NCBI RefSeq assembly: GCF_003075415.1
Contig: NZ_QDAH01000038.1
Coordinates: 1 to 55,308 of the forward strand
Reading direction: 5' to 3'
DNA length: 55,308 bases
Source: Microvirga sp. KLBC 81
Lineage (GTDB): Bacteria > Pseudomonadota > Alphaproteobacteria > Rhizobiales > Beijerinckiaceae
Under the pieces are notes generated by a model that had not been told where the DNA came from, ran no database searches, and saw nothing but the letters and a program-made list of their open reading frames with translations. A program made the translations under genes and the position numbers. Below, one piece after another: positions 30,137-40,422 of the stretch (position 1 is the first letter of the stretch; the number at the start of each line of letters is the position of its first letter).

Positions 30137-32323
30137 TCAGAGCTTTCCGAGCCTGATGAACTGCGTCTCGCCGGACGAGTTGTCCACGCCATCATTGTCC
30201 GTGATGATGTAGGCATCTCCCGCAGCGTCGATGGCGAAGCTCTCCACCTTGTCGAGCACGTAGCCTTTCGCCGCTTTAAGATCGCTCAGCAGGTCGCGCA
30301 GTTCGGTCTTTTTCACCAGCGGCAGCTCCCCACCGAGGGCCACCGGCTTCATGTCGGAAGCCGCAACCGAGTAGAGCTTCTTCACCTTCGCCCTCCCGGC
30401 GATCTGGTTGTCGCGCTCGATGATGATCACACGATCGCCCGCGGCCGTGATCTCGGAAAGGCCGATCCAGCCCGTCTCCGTCTTGTCGAGAGGATAGCGC
30501 ACAGCGCCCCAGCTCTTGTCGGAAGGCTTATAGGCCAGGAGCTTCACCGCGCCCTTGCCGTCATTCGCCCATTCACGCTGCACGGCAAGCCACACGATCT
30601 CGCTGTTGCCGGAGCCCATGACGGTGACGCCCTCATATCCATAGTTCTTGGCGCCTTCTTCAATGTTTGCCGGAAGGGCGATCTCCTCCTGGACCACGCC
30701 TTTAGCATCAACCTTGACCAGGAGGTTCTTGAGTCCCTTCTCGGGATTGCCTTCGGAGGCGAGCCAGAAGCCGCCGTCGCTGGAAACGGCGATGCCTTCC
30801 AGGTCGAGCTTTTCCGCAGCCTGTCCGCTGCGCGTCACGAGCACTTCACCGGTAATCAGCGCGGGCCTCTTCGTCGCATCGATAGTGAGGATGCGGGGTG
30901 CACCGGCATAGGCACTATCGGTCACGGCATAGAGCTTGCCAGCCTGCGCCTTGTCAGCCGCGATGCCGGACAACGCACCCCAAGCAATCGGCAGGCCATC
31001 ATTGTTCTTGATCGAGCGGATGGTCGGATAAGCAGGAGCCGCACGCTCCGCGCGCTGATAGATCATCACGTGCGGGGCGGCGCCGCCGTCGCCGTGCAGA
31101 TCGGTTTCGCTCGTCGCGACGAACAGGTTGCGGGAGGAAATGGCGAGCAAGCCTTCGGGTCCGATGCCCGTCGGCAGGACCTGCAGCAGTTCAGGTGCCG
31201 CGCCCGTGTCACGATAAACGGCCACGACGGAAGCGCGCTCGGAGCCGACGAAGATCAGCCGGTCGTTGCCGTAGCGGGCCGTTTCCACGCCTTCGATTTC
31301 TGCGCCCTTCTTGTTGCGTTTCTCAGGATAGTGGCCGAGCGACACGATCTCGTGCTCCAGGCTCGCGCCGGATTCGTAGGCGACCGAGCCATCCTTGTTG
31401 AAGATGGTGAAGCCGCGCGAGCCGCCCTTCCAGTCGCCTTCGTTGGCTGTCACGAAACGGTTCGCGTCGAGCCAGCGCACAGTGTCGGGCTCACGAGGAG
31501 CGCTGTCCTGCGAGCCGCCCAGATCGATCTTGCCATCCTTCTTGGTGTCGATGTTCTTCAGATCCACCTTGCCTGCGGAGAAGTGCGTCTCGACCCTACC
31601 GGTCTTTCCGTCCACCACAACGAGGTGGTTGTTCTCCTGCAGGGTCACGACGACCTTGCCTTCGCTCGACACGTCGACGAATTCGGGCTCCGGGTCCTCG
31701 CCCGCAACAGTCGCAAGGCCGGTCATATCGACGGTCCTGAGAGCCGCGCATTCCAGCTTGTCGCCATTGAGCGAGGCAACCACCAGCGCCCCGGCCGGCA
31801 GTTGCGGCAGCGCCCCTTCATTGACCTCCTCGTTGCGCTCGTTCTCGATGGCGATGGCGAGGATCCCGGCATTCTCTGCAACCGAGTCCGGCTGTCCGGG
31901 GAGCGCACATTCGGCGGAAACCTTCCGGCTCGCCAGATCAACCGACACGAGCTTGCCGCTGGGATTGGTGAAGCTCTCGGAGGTGTTCACAGCCACGTAG
32001 GCGGTTCCACCCACCACCTTCACCGAAGTCGGCTCGCCGCCAACGGGAATCGATCCGCCCGCCTTAAGCTGGGCAGGATCGGCGATGTCGATGAAGCCCA
32101 GCGCCTTGCGCGGGCTATCGGTATAAATCAGGAGCTTGCCGTCCTCGCTCGCTGAGACGATCTCGGCCACGGTCTCGGCCTTCTGATCGGCATCGGCCGG
32201 CGGCAGATTGGCTGTGATCGGGAAGCTGGCGATGCGATCGAAATATTCGGCGGCTGATGCGTTAAGAGCAGTACCCGACAGAAGGATGGCGGCAAGCGAG
32301 CCGACAACGAGAGAACGGTTCAT
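30137..32323 (-). CDS. secreted esterase-like/phytase-like beta-propeller protein
   Basis: A 728-residue exported protein with a Sec signal peptide (SLVVGSLAAILLSGTALNASA). The N-terminal half looks like a seven-bladed propeller of the choice-of-anchor/LVIVD type (SASEDGKLLIYTDSPRKALGFIDI, GEPTSVKVVGGTAYVAVN). The C-terminal 300 residues match the 'esterase-like activity of phytase' domain (PF13449): KLDLEGIAVSSDGGFWLASEG, GYEGVTVMGSG, KVESFAIDAAGDAYIITDND. Members are predicted phosphoesterases, but the activity here is inferred. It stands alone and converges with DUF808. Confidence 0.88.
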   Translation of the reverse strand: MNRSLVVGSLAAILLSGTALNASAAEYFDRIASFPITANLPPADADQKAETVAEIVSASEDGKLLIYTDSPRKALGFIDIADPAQLKAGGSIPVGGEPTSVKVVGGTAYVAVNTSESFTNPSGKLVSVDLASRKVSAECALPGQPDSVAENAGILAIAIENERNEEVNEGALPQLPAGALVVASLNGDKLECAALRTVDMTGLATVAGEDPEPEFVDVSSEGKVVVTLQENNHLVVVDGKTGRVETHFSAGKVDLKNIDTKKDGKIDLGGSQDSAPREPDTVRWLDANRFVTANEGDWKGGSRGFTIFNKDGSVAYESGASLEHEIVSLGHYPEKRNKKGAEIEGVETARYGNDRLIFVGSERASVVAVYRDTGAAPELLQVLPTGIGPEGLLAISSRNLFVATSETDLHGDGGAAPHVMIYQRAERAAPAYPTIRSIKNNDGLPIAWGALSGIAADKAQAGKLYAVTDSAYAGAPRILTIDATKRPALITGEVLVTRSGQAAEKLDLEGIAVSSDGGFWLASEGNPEKGLKNLLVKVDAKGVVQEEIALPANIEEGAKNYGYEGVTVMGSGNSEIVWLAVQREWANDGKGAVKLLAYKPSDKSWGAVRYPLDKTETGWIGLSEITAAGDRVIIIERDNQIAGRAKVKKLYSVAASDMKPVALGGELPLVKKTELRDLLSDLKAAKGYVLDKVESFAIDAAGDAYIITDNDGVDNSSGETQFIRLGKL

Positions 32324-32448
32324 GATATCCCCGCGACATGGTTGAGCCTGGCGGGGCTGTTCTGCGTCAGTCTCATGACGGGTGGATGACGGTCAGGAAG
32401 AGATCCCCGACCCTTTCAATCTTCACTCTTTTGTACCATATTCGTTCT

Positions 32449-35157
<2,709 letters not shown>

Positions 35158-35164
35158 GGAGCTT

Positions 35165-35209
35165 CCCCCGTCATTCGCTAAGGGGATAACAGATGACGGG
35201 GGGCTTTCT
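35165..35209 (+). terminator. probable terminator of uvrB
   Basis: 10-bp stem CCCCCGTCAT/ATGACGGGGG (35165-35174 with 35193-35202), 18-base loop, then GCTTTCTC. It lies 8 bases after the uvrB stop. Confidence 0.7.
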
Positions 35210-35378
35210 CAGCACAATGGCTTGATGAAAGTCGGCCGTGCCATTCAAGGGGCCTGCATCCCTCAAGAGGCAAGCTCCTGAATGCCAGCGACGGCAATGA
35301 AACTATGATGCATTTGCCGACGAGGATGTGCGGATGCGCACGAGCTGAGCAGCAACCCTGACGCCAGAGCAGATCTTA

Positions 35379-35514
35379 GCGCATCGTGCGGAACCGAAGG
35401 TCCGCGTCAGCGAAAAGTGGATCCGGTTTTCCGCACTCAACGATGCGCGATTCCAAAAAGGGAGCATCGGATCAATCCCAGAAGTGCATCCCACTTTTGG
35501 ATCCGATGCTCTAG
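35379..35514. repeat. dispersed palindromic repeat, family A, inverted copy
   Basis: This copy reads as the reverse complement of the first unit at 16612: GCATCGTGCGGAACCGAAGG, then GTGGATCCGGTTTTCCGC, then GAGCATCGGATC and CCACTTTTGGATCCGATGCT, ending CTAG. It fills the gap between convergent uvrB and DUF3309. The remaining 416 bases of that gap hold only terminators. Confidence 0.85.
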
Positions 35515-35523
35515 CCCAAAGGC

Positions 35524-35555
35524 AAAGGGCGGCTTGAAGGCCGCCTTTCCTTTTT
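35524..35555. terminator. hairpin terminator between uvrB and DUF3309
   Basis: A GC-rich stem with A/T-rich base (AAGGGCGGC paired with GCCGCCTTT, one wobble), followed on the plus strand by CCTTTTTC. It could serve transcripts from either side. It lies 18 bases past the DUF3309 stop. Confidence 0.65.
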
Positions 35556-35573
35556 CACCGTGTCCGGTTCCCG

Positions 35574-35732
35574 TCAGAGCCTTCCCATCAGCAGCAGGAT
35601 GATCAGGATCAGCAGGATTACGCCGAGAAGACCGCTTGGACCGTAGCCCCAGCCGCGGCTGTAGGGCCACGCCGGCACAGCGCCGATGAGCAGGAGAATG
35701 ACAAGGATAAGCAAGATGGTGCTGACGGCCAT
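35574..35732 (-). CDS. DUF3309 small membrane protein
   Basis: A 52-residue hydrophobic protein: span 1 STILLILVILLLIGAVPAWP, a central YSRGWGYGPSG loop, then span 2 LLGVILLILIILLLMGRL. This is the complete DUF3309 family pattern, a short two-span protein common in Hyphomicrobiales and of unknown role. GGAGG lies five bases before the ATG at 35732. A one-mismatch EcfG-type promoter lies about 105 bases upstream, which would make it part of the local stress regulon. Confidence 0.9.
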   Translation of the reverse strand: MAVSTILLILVILLLIGAVPAWPYSRGWGYGPSGLLGVILLILIILLLMGRL

Positions 35733-35836
35733 GAGTGCCTCCATTTTGGCTTCGGCTGGAGGAGCACTTCTTCCTGCATGGACGATCCACAAGACAGGAT
35801 CAGCATTCCTCAGCCGGAACTGAGCTGTTGCAGGGA

Positions 35837-35861
35837 AACTTGGCTGTAACAATTTGGTTCC
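35837..35861 (-). promoter_or_regulatory. possible EcfG-type promoter of DUF3309 (one mismatch)
   Basis: Read on the minus strand: GGAAC (35861-35857), 16 bases, AGTT (35840-35837). It differs from the GGAAC-N16-CGTT consensus at one position. The orientation is right for DUF3309. Confidence 0.35.
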
Positions 35862-35904
35862 CAAACGCCTTATGAAAGCGTCCGGAATGAATCTTTGCCG
35901 TAAC

Positions 35905-35929
35905 GGAACGATCAAGATGGCTTGGCGTT
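35905..35929 (+). promoter_or_regulatory. EcfG-type (general stress) promoter of nepR-ecfG
   Basis: GGAAC at 35905-35909, exactly 16 bases, CGTT at 35926-35929: a perfect match to the alphaproteobacterial sigma-EcfG consensus. It would start RNA about 70 bases before the nepR ATG and implies autoactivation of the operon. Confidence 0.8.
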
Positions 35930-36008
35930 ACCCTCACGGCGATTGGGTGCCGCCGTGTAGCGCGACCCCTGCGGGAGGTCGCCGCTCTCTACGGACCAGG
36001 ACGACCCG

Positions 36009-36236
36009 ATGCAGAAAAAGAATCCAAATCACATGCCTCATTACGATCCAGAGCCTGTTCCGGGCCTCAGAAAATCTTCGTCACCAGCGCTTAGCCGTTC
36101 GGTTCAGGCCCAGCTCGGTCAGCGTCTGCGTCAATTTTACGAAACGCTGGCGCTCGGCGAGCAGCCGGTTCCGGATCGCTTCATCGAGATCATCAATCGT
36201 TTGGACGAGCGGAAGCCGGAGAAACAGCAATCATGA
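36009..36236 (+). CDS. nepR: NepR-type anti-sigma factor
   Basis: A 75-residue anti-sigma factor of the general stress response. The core QLGQRLRQFYETLALGEQP followed by VPDRFIEIINRLDE contains the two NepR helices that clamp EcfG and, under stress, are sequestered by phosphorylated PhyR. The N-terminal 25 residues are polar and probably disordered, as in other NepRs. Its TGA overlaps the ecfG ATG (ATGA), so translation is coupled and stoichiometric. A perfect EcfG promoter is upstream. phyR, usually beside this pair, is not in the adjacent sequence. Confidence 0.93.
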   Translation: MQKKNPNHMPHYDPEPVPGLRKSSSPALSRSVQAQLGQRLRQFYETLALGEQPVPDRFIEIINRLDERKPEKQQS

Positions 36237-36781
36237 GCATCGATACCGATCTTCGCGATTCCATGCTCAAGGCAACGCCCAACCTGCGCGCCTTCGCCAT
36301 TTCTCTGACGAACAACGTGGACCGCGCGGACGATCTCGTGCAGGAAACATTGATGCGGGCAATCGCCAATATCGATCGCTTCCAACCCGGCACCAACATG
36401 CAGGCATGGCTCTTCACCATCCTGCGCAATCTCTTCCACTCCGAGTACCGCAAGCGGCGGCGCGAGGTGGAGGATGCGGACGGAAAGTACGCAGCCGCCC
36501 TCTCGGTGCAGCCGGATCAGATACCCCACCTCGATTTCGAGGATCTGCAGAAGGCTCTCGCGCGTCTGCCGCATGATCAACGCGAGGCGCTGCTGCTGGT
36601 CGGCGCATCGGGATTCTCCTACGAGCAGGCGGCGGAGATCTGCGGCTGCGCGGTGGGTACGATCAAGAGCCGCGTGAACCGTGCGCGCAATCGCCTCGCA
36701 GAGCTCATGCACTTCGAAGACATGGATGAGGATATCGGCCCCGATCGCGTCACTCTCTCGGTCATGCACGCGGTCGCCTGA
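36233..36781 (+). CDS. ecfG: ECF sigma factor EcfG (general stress response)
   Basis: A 182-residue group 15 ECF sigma factor. Region 2 covers about residues 18-85 (LTNNVDRADDLVQETLMRA, FQPGTNMQAWLFTILRNLF, HSEYRKRRREVED). Region 4 covers about 105-165 (LARLPHDQREALLLVGASG, CGCAVGTIKSRVNRARNRL). It directs RNA polymerase to GGAAC-N16-17-CGTT promoters. Coupling to nepR by ATGA is the classic arrangement. Perfect promoter matches near nepR itself, the BON gene and the PfpI gene point to local targets. Confidence 0.93.
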   Translation: MSIDTDLRDSMLKATPNLRAFAISLTNNVDRADDLVQETLMRAIANIDRFQPGTNMQAWLFTILRNLFHSEYRKRRREVEDADGKYAAALSVQPDQIPHLDFEDLQKALARLPHDQREALLLVGASGFSYEQAAEICGCAVGTIKSRVNRARNRLAELMHFEDMDEDIGPDRVTLSVMHAVA

Positions 36782-36802
36782 TCACCGTCGACCTCAAACG
36801 CC

Positions 36803-36838
36803 AAAGCCCGGCGAAGCGGAAGACCGCTCCCGGGCTTT
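36803..36838 (+). terminator. hairpin downstream of ecfG
   Basis: AAAGCCCG/CGGGCTTT (36803-36810 with 36831-36838), with a nested AGCGG/CCGCT helix inside the 20-base loop. The T-run is short. It sits between convergent ecfG and infA, so it may work both ways. Confidence 0.65.
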
Positions 36839-36891
36839 CATTCATCGAATGATGGACAGGAATTGCGCCGCTTAAAGTACGCGCAATCGGC

Positions 36892-37173
36892 TTACCGGCG
36901 CCGGAACTGCTGGCCGCCACGCTGCGGCGGACGCGGGCCGGACGATGCACCCGAATCCTTGTGGCGGAAGATGAGCCGGCCCTTTTCGAGATCGTAGGGC
37001 GACATCTCGACCGTGACGCGGTCACCCGCGAGGGTCTTGATGCGGTTCTTCTTCATCTTGCCGGCCGTGTAAGCGATGACCTCATGGCCATTGTCGAGCT
37101 GCACGCGGTAGCGCGCATCCGGCAGAATTTCGGTCACAAGTCCTTCGAAGGTGATCAGTTCTTCCTTTGCCAT
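36892..37173 (-). CDS. infA: translation initiation factor IF-1, extended form
   Basis: A 93-residue S1/OB-fold initiation factor ([57 protein letters not shown]). Standard IF-1 is 72 residues; this one adds a roughly 20-residue glycine/arginine-rich tail ([15 protein letters not shown]). It is followed by the stress sigma operon rather than translation genes, and sits just downstream of a cold-shock gene, so it may be a second or cold/stress-linked infA. AAAGG precedes the ATG. A terminator lies between it and the cold-shock gene. Confidence 0.94.
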   Translation of the reverse strand: MAKEELITFEGLVTEILPDARYRVQLDNGHEVIAYTAGKMKKNRIKTLAGDRVTVEMSPYDLEKGRLIFRHKDSGASSGPRPPQRGGQQFRRR

Positions 37174-37192
37174 GCAAAGCCTTTCTCATAAC

Positions 37193-37220
37193 AAAAAAGC
37201 CGCCCCTCAAGCGGAACGGC
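37193..37220 (-). terminator. terminator between cold-shock gene and infA
   Basis: On the minus strand GCCGTTCC pairs with GGGGCGGC (two G-U pairs), 6-base loop, then TTTTTT. A second GC-rich palindrome (GAGAGCGTGCC and its complement, 37230-37252) lies between it and the cold-shock stop. infA therefore relies on read-through or a promoter inside this short gap. Confidence 0.75.
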
Positions 37221-37265
37221 CGATAGGCAAGAGAGCGTGCCCGGCACGCTCTCAAGTATCAAACC

Positions 37266-37475
37266 TTACGCGTTCTGCAGATTCACTGCAGAGGTACGGC
37301 CGGTGCGCTGGTCAGTCTGAAGCTCGTAGGAGATCTTCTGACCTTCGCGCAGACCGCGCATACCGGCGCGCTCAAGCGCCGTCGCATGCACGAACACGTC
37401 CTTGCCGCCGTTGTCGGGCTGGATGAAACCATAACCCTTGGTTTCATTATACCACTTCACGGTTCCCTGTTCCAT
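37266..37475 (-). CDS. cold-shock protein (CspA family)
   Basis: A 69-residue single cold-shock domain, with RNP1 KGYGFIQP at 13-20 and RNP2 DVFVHATAL from 26. It binds single-stranded nucleic acid as an RNA chaperone. I use the ATG at 37475 (MEQGTVKWYNETKGYG) with AAAGGA upstream; nine extra codons are open but unlike the family. It lies upstream of infA on the same strand. Cold-shock and IF-1 proteins are both OB-fold RNA binders. Confidence 0.95.
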   Translation of the reverse strand: MEQGTVKWYNETKGYGFIQPDNGGKDVFVHATALERAGMRGLREGQKISYELQTDQRTGRTSAVNLQNA

Positions 37476-37750
37476 GGGAAATCCTTTCACTGTCGCTTGC
37501 ACGTGGGCGGGGGCTCGAGGCCAATTCGCCCGTTAGTCGATATTGGTAGAGAGAAGGAACGTGCGCCCGGCAGTGCCAAAGCGAAGTAGCCCAGTCGTCC
37601 GGCCAAATGTCGATGACGGAAAGGTAGGGTAAGGATAGGGCAATTGCAAGGCAGGACGGCAAAGCCATGTTAGGTAGTCCCCGCGCCCCTGAAGCCTGAG
37701 ACAAGAGCTTGGAGGACCTTTTCCCCCTCGCTCGTGAAGCGGATCTCTTC

Positions 37751-37930
37751 TCAGTCGGCCTCGATGAGGCCTCTGCCCTGCAACTCGGAAACGGCCTTGT
37801 CGCTGGCCTTGTGACCTGCTCCGTCGCGCCGGACCACGCTTCTCACCATCTGGCCGCTGGAGAGCTGGTGATAGGCCGCAAAGGCGAAAACCGCCAAAGC
37901 CTCGTCGCTCAAACCTGATAGATCCGCCAT
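37751..37930 (-). CDS. small hypothetical protein
   Basis: A 59-residue protein: MADLSGLSDEALAVFAFAAY, HQLSSGQMVRSVVRRDGAG, then a C-terminal helix-strand (SDKAVSELQGRGLIEAD) that resembles half of a winged helix. No known family. GAGG is placed well before the ATG at 37930. It has no signal peptide or membrane segment. Confidence 0.65.
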   Translation of the reverse strand: MADLSGLSDEALAVFAFAAYHQLSSGQMVRSVVRRDGAGHKASDKAVSELQGRGLIEAD

Positions 37931-38018
37931 GGGAACCTCGGCTTCGGATGATTGAACCACCCCGTCAATGCGATCCCGGCGAAGGCGTTCAAGCGCGGCC
38001 TTTCAGGATGCACCGAGA

Positions 38019-38043
38019 GGAACGGCTCGTGCGGCCTCACGTT
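38019..38043 (+). promoter_or_regulatory. EcfG-type promoter of the BON-domain gene
   Basis: GGAAC (38019-38023), 16 bases, CGTT (38040-38043): a perfect match. The ATG of the BON gene is 63 bases downstream. Confidence 0.75.
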
Positions 38044-38105
38044 GATGGAGCAAGGCTTTCGCCCAATGGCGGGCCTATCCCCAAAACAATGGAAGGAGCG
38101 CTCCC

Positions 38106-38927
38106 ATGGCTAATAATCGCTATCGCGACGATGATGGTTACATTGCCCGTCGAGGCTTCGGCAATGAACGCGCCGGCTACGACCCCGACCGCAGCCGTGA
38201 TCCCGGCTACGAAAGGACGCCCAGGCGCGATTACGGGGATTCTGCGGGCTATGGCACGGGCGGCTCGGCCCGCGACTGGCGGGATGTCGTCGGCGGGGAC
38301 CGTGACTACGATCCTTCATCCATCTTCAGCTCCGACAGAACCTGGGACCGTGACCGGGGCTATCGTCCCCGCGCCGTCGGCTCCTATGGCCGCGACCAAG
38401 ACCGCTTCAGCTCCGCCAGCTTCGGCCGGGGCTCTCGGGATTACAATGAGGACAGAGGCTTCTTCGAGCGCGCCGGAGACGAGGTTCGCTCCTGGTTCGG
38501 CGATGAGGAAGCCGAACGCCGCCGCGAGCAGGATGTGCGCCGGGCGAGCCACCATCGCGGCCGCGGCCCGAAAGGCTATCAGCGCTCCGACGCGCGGATC
38601 ATGGAAGACGTGAACGATCGCCTGACCGACGATCCCCATATCGATGCTTCCGAGATCGAGGTGTCGGTGTCCAATCGCGAGGTTACCTTGAGCGGTACGG
38701 TGAACAGCCGCTTCGAGAAGCGTCATGCGGAGGACATCGCGGAAACCGTCTCGGGCGTCACGCATGTGCAGAACAACCTGCGCGTCCAGCAATATGCCGA
38801 CATGGGCATGGGCGGCAGCATACTTTCCGGCACGGGCGCAGCAGGGGCCGGAACGGTCGGGCGGCCTGAAATGAGCACGACAGGAACAGGTGAAGGCGGG
38901 TCCTCGGGGCGCAAGAGCAGCACCTGA
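38106..38927 (+). CDS. BON domain-containing stress protein
   Basis: A 273-residue protein with a long Arg/Asp/Gly/Tyr-rich disordered N-terminus (about 1-155, repeats such as RDYGDS and DRDRGYRP), a BON domain at about 162-229 (RIMEDVNDRLTDDPHIDASE, VTLSGTVNSRFEKRHAEDI, GVTHVQNNLRV) and a Gly/Ser/Thr tail. BON domains bind phospholipid membranes in OsmY-like proteins, but this one lacks a signal peptide. AAGGAG precedes the ATG, and the perfect EcfG promoter upstream makes it a general-stress gene by inference. Confidence 0.92.
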   Translation: MANNRYRDDDGYIARRGFGNERAGYDPDRSRDPGYERTPRRDYGDSAGYGTGGSARDWRDVVGGDRDYDPSSIFSSDRTWDRDRGYRPRAVGSYGRDQDRFSSASFGRGSRDYNEDRGFFERAGDEVRSWFGDEEAERRREQDVRRASHHRGRGPKGYQRSDARIMEDVNDRLTDDPHIDASEIEVSVSNREVTLSGTVNSRFEKRHAEDIAETVSGVTHVQNNLRVQQYADMGMGGSILSGTGAAGAGTVGRPEMSTTGTGEGGSSGRKSST

Positions 38928-38932
38928 CTTCC

Positions 38933-38965
38933 AGCTTTTCAGGGGAGGATTTCCCCTGAAAAGCT
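38933..38965 (+). terminator. long hairpin after the BON gene
   Basis: A perfect 13-bp stem (38933-38945 with 38953-38965; arm AGCTTTTCAGGGG) with a 7-base loop, 5 bases after the stop codon. No T-run follows, so it may act as an mRNA 3' stabiliser or a weak terminator. Confidence 0.6.
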
Positions 38966-39088
38966 GACCGCTGCCAACATAGATGCGCCTCTACCTCTTG
39001 GGGACGGGGCGCATCTGTCGTACCAAGACCTTACCTTTTCCCGAATGCGCGCGACCCCATATGCCATTGGGAAGGATGAGGACAAGCA

Positions 39089-39463
39089 ATGGCAGGTATT
39101 TCCGTTACGCTCGAGGGCGACAACATCCAGCTCGCCTTCCAGAAGGGCGAACAATCAACCGCGGTCGTCATGGACCCGCATGCCGCCCGCTCGCTCGTCA
39201 AGGCCCTGAGCCAACTCCTCATTGCTATCGGCGAAGGCGGCGAGACAGGCGATGACGCCCCGGAAGAACTGGTGGAGGTCACGTCCTCAACCATCGATGT
39301 CGGCACGGATGAGCATGGACTGGCGGTGGTGGGTCTGCAGGCCGGTATGCTGCCGCCTTTCTTATTGCGTCTCAAGGATGACGAGGCCCGGCACATCGCC
39401 ACAAGCCTGCTGGAGATCCTCAACAGCCCGAGGGACGTCCGCACTTCTCACGGGGATCATTAG
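39089..39463 (+). CDS. conserved hypothetical protein
   Basis: A 124-residue soluble protein. It begins with a beta-rich part (ISVTLEGDNIQLAFQKGE, STAVVMDPHAARSLVKALSQ), has an acidic middle (GETGDDAPEELVEV) and ends with a helix (LRLKDDEARHIATSLLEILN). I recognise no family. It may bind a protein partner, given its even, acidic, single-domain form. GAGGACA precedes the ATG. It is flanked by stress-related genes but has no EcfG-type box of its own. Confidence 0.75.
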   Translation: MAGISVTLEGDNIQLAFQKGEQSTAVVMDPHAARSLVKALSQLLIAIGEGGETGDDAPEELVEVTSSTIDVGTDEHGLAVVGLQAGMLPPFLLRLKDDEARHIATSLLEILNSPRDVRTSHGDH

Positions 39464-39539
39464 CCACATCGATGTCCATCGTGATGCGGGCATGCTCACG
39501 GGAACATCCGAGCTCTCTCAGCTTAAGCTGAGCCGCTGC

Positions 39540-39564
39540 GGAACTTCATTACGGCCATACGGTT
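39540..39564 (+). promoter_or_regulatory. possible EcfG-type promoter (one mismatch)
   Basis: GGAAC (39540-39544), 16 bases, GGTT (39561-39564), 43 bases before the nucleotidyltransferase ATG. Confidence 0.35.
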
Positions 39565-39606
39565 GTCGAACGCGGGTCATCATCGGCTCCGCTTTGGACA
39601 AAGCCT

Positions 39607-40422
39607 ATGGCAGCTCACGACCCAAACCTTACCTCCCATCCTCCCCAGAGCGTCCCGATCATGGATGCCAAGGCAGAGCCGACGCTGAAATACCCGGAGT
39701 CCGAGGCGTTCTACGCCGAGGCTCTGCGGGAGCTGAACCAACTCGGCCTACCCTTCCTGCTCGCCGGCACCTATGCTCTCTCGGCCTATACCGGCATCAC
39801 GCGCCCGACGAAGGATCTCGACATTTTCTGCAAGGCGGGCGACTACACGCGCGTGCTATCGCATTTCAAGAATCTTGGATATTCCGTCGAGATCGAGGAT
39901 GACCGCTGGCTCGGCAAAGTTTTCAAGGGGCAGTATTTCTTCGATGTGATCTTCGCCTCCTCGAACGGCACGATGCCCATTGGCGATCAATGGTTCGAGC
40001 ACGCGCGGCAAATCGAAGTGTTCGGCTCGTCTGTCCGCATCGTAGGACCGACGGAACTCGTCTGGTCCAAGTGCTTCATTCAGCTTCGTCACCGCTATGA
40101 TGGTGCAGATGTGGCGCACACCATCCTCAAGGCTCATGATCAGATCGACTGGCATGGCCTGCTCGCCTACATGGAAGTGCATTGGGAAGTGCTGCTTATG
40201 CACCTGCTCAACTTCCGTTGGATCTATCCGTCCGAGCGTGACAAGGTTCCGCGCTGGGTCATGGACGAACTGCTCGACAGGCTTGCAAAGCAGCTCGACC
40301 TCCCGCCGCCGCAGATGAAGGTGTGCCGCGGGCGGATGTTCTCCCGCATCGACTATGAAATTGACGTGAAGCAATGGGGCTTCGCCGATGTCGGCGGCGA
40401 AGGTGAATGGCGGAATGAGTGA
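39607..40422 (+). CDS. nucleotidyltransferase-fold protein
   Basis: A 271-residue protein with the polymerase-beta-type nucleotidyltransferase signature. The loop LLAGTYALSAYTGI (Gly54) is followed by the metal-binding pair Asp70 and Asp72 in TRPTKDLDIF, as in the DUF6036/AbiEii-like group. The third acidic residue is probably in YFFDVIFASSNG. The C-terminal half is helical (WHGLLAYMEVHWEVLLMHLL). Substrate unknown: such proteins modify RNA, proteins or small molecules, and some are toxins. Its TGA lies inside the start of the phosphoesterase gene (8-base overlap), so the two are a coupled pair. Confidence 0.8.
   Translation: MAAHDPNLTSHPPQSVPIMDAKAEPTLKYPESEAFYAEALRELNQLGLPFLLAGTYALSAYTGITRPTKDLDIFCKAGDYTRVLSHFKNLGYSVEIEDDRWLGKVFKGQYFFDVIFASSNGTMPIGDQWFEHARQIEVFGSSVRIVGPTELVWSKCFIQLRHRYDGADVAHTILKAHDQIDWHGLLAYMEVHWEVLLMHLLNFRWIYPSERDKVPRWVMDELLDRLAKQLDLPPPQMKVCRGRMFSRIDYEIDVKQWGFADVGGEGEWRNE

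Noticed and set aside
39500..39524. GGAAC-N16-CTTA upstream of the nucleotidyltransferase
   Set aside because: The -10 half does not fit; the GGAAC-N16-GGTT 40 bases downstream is better placed.
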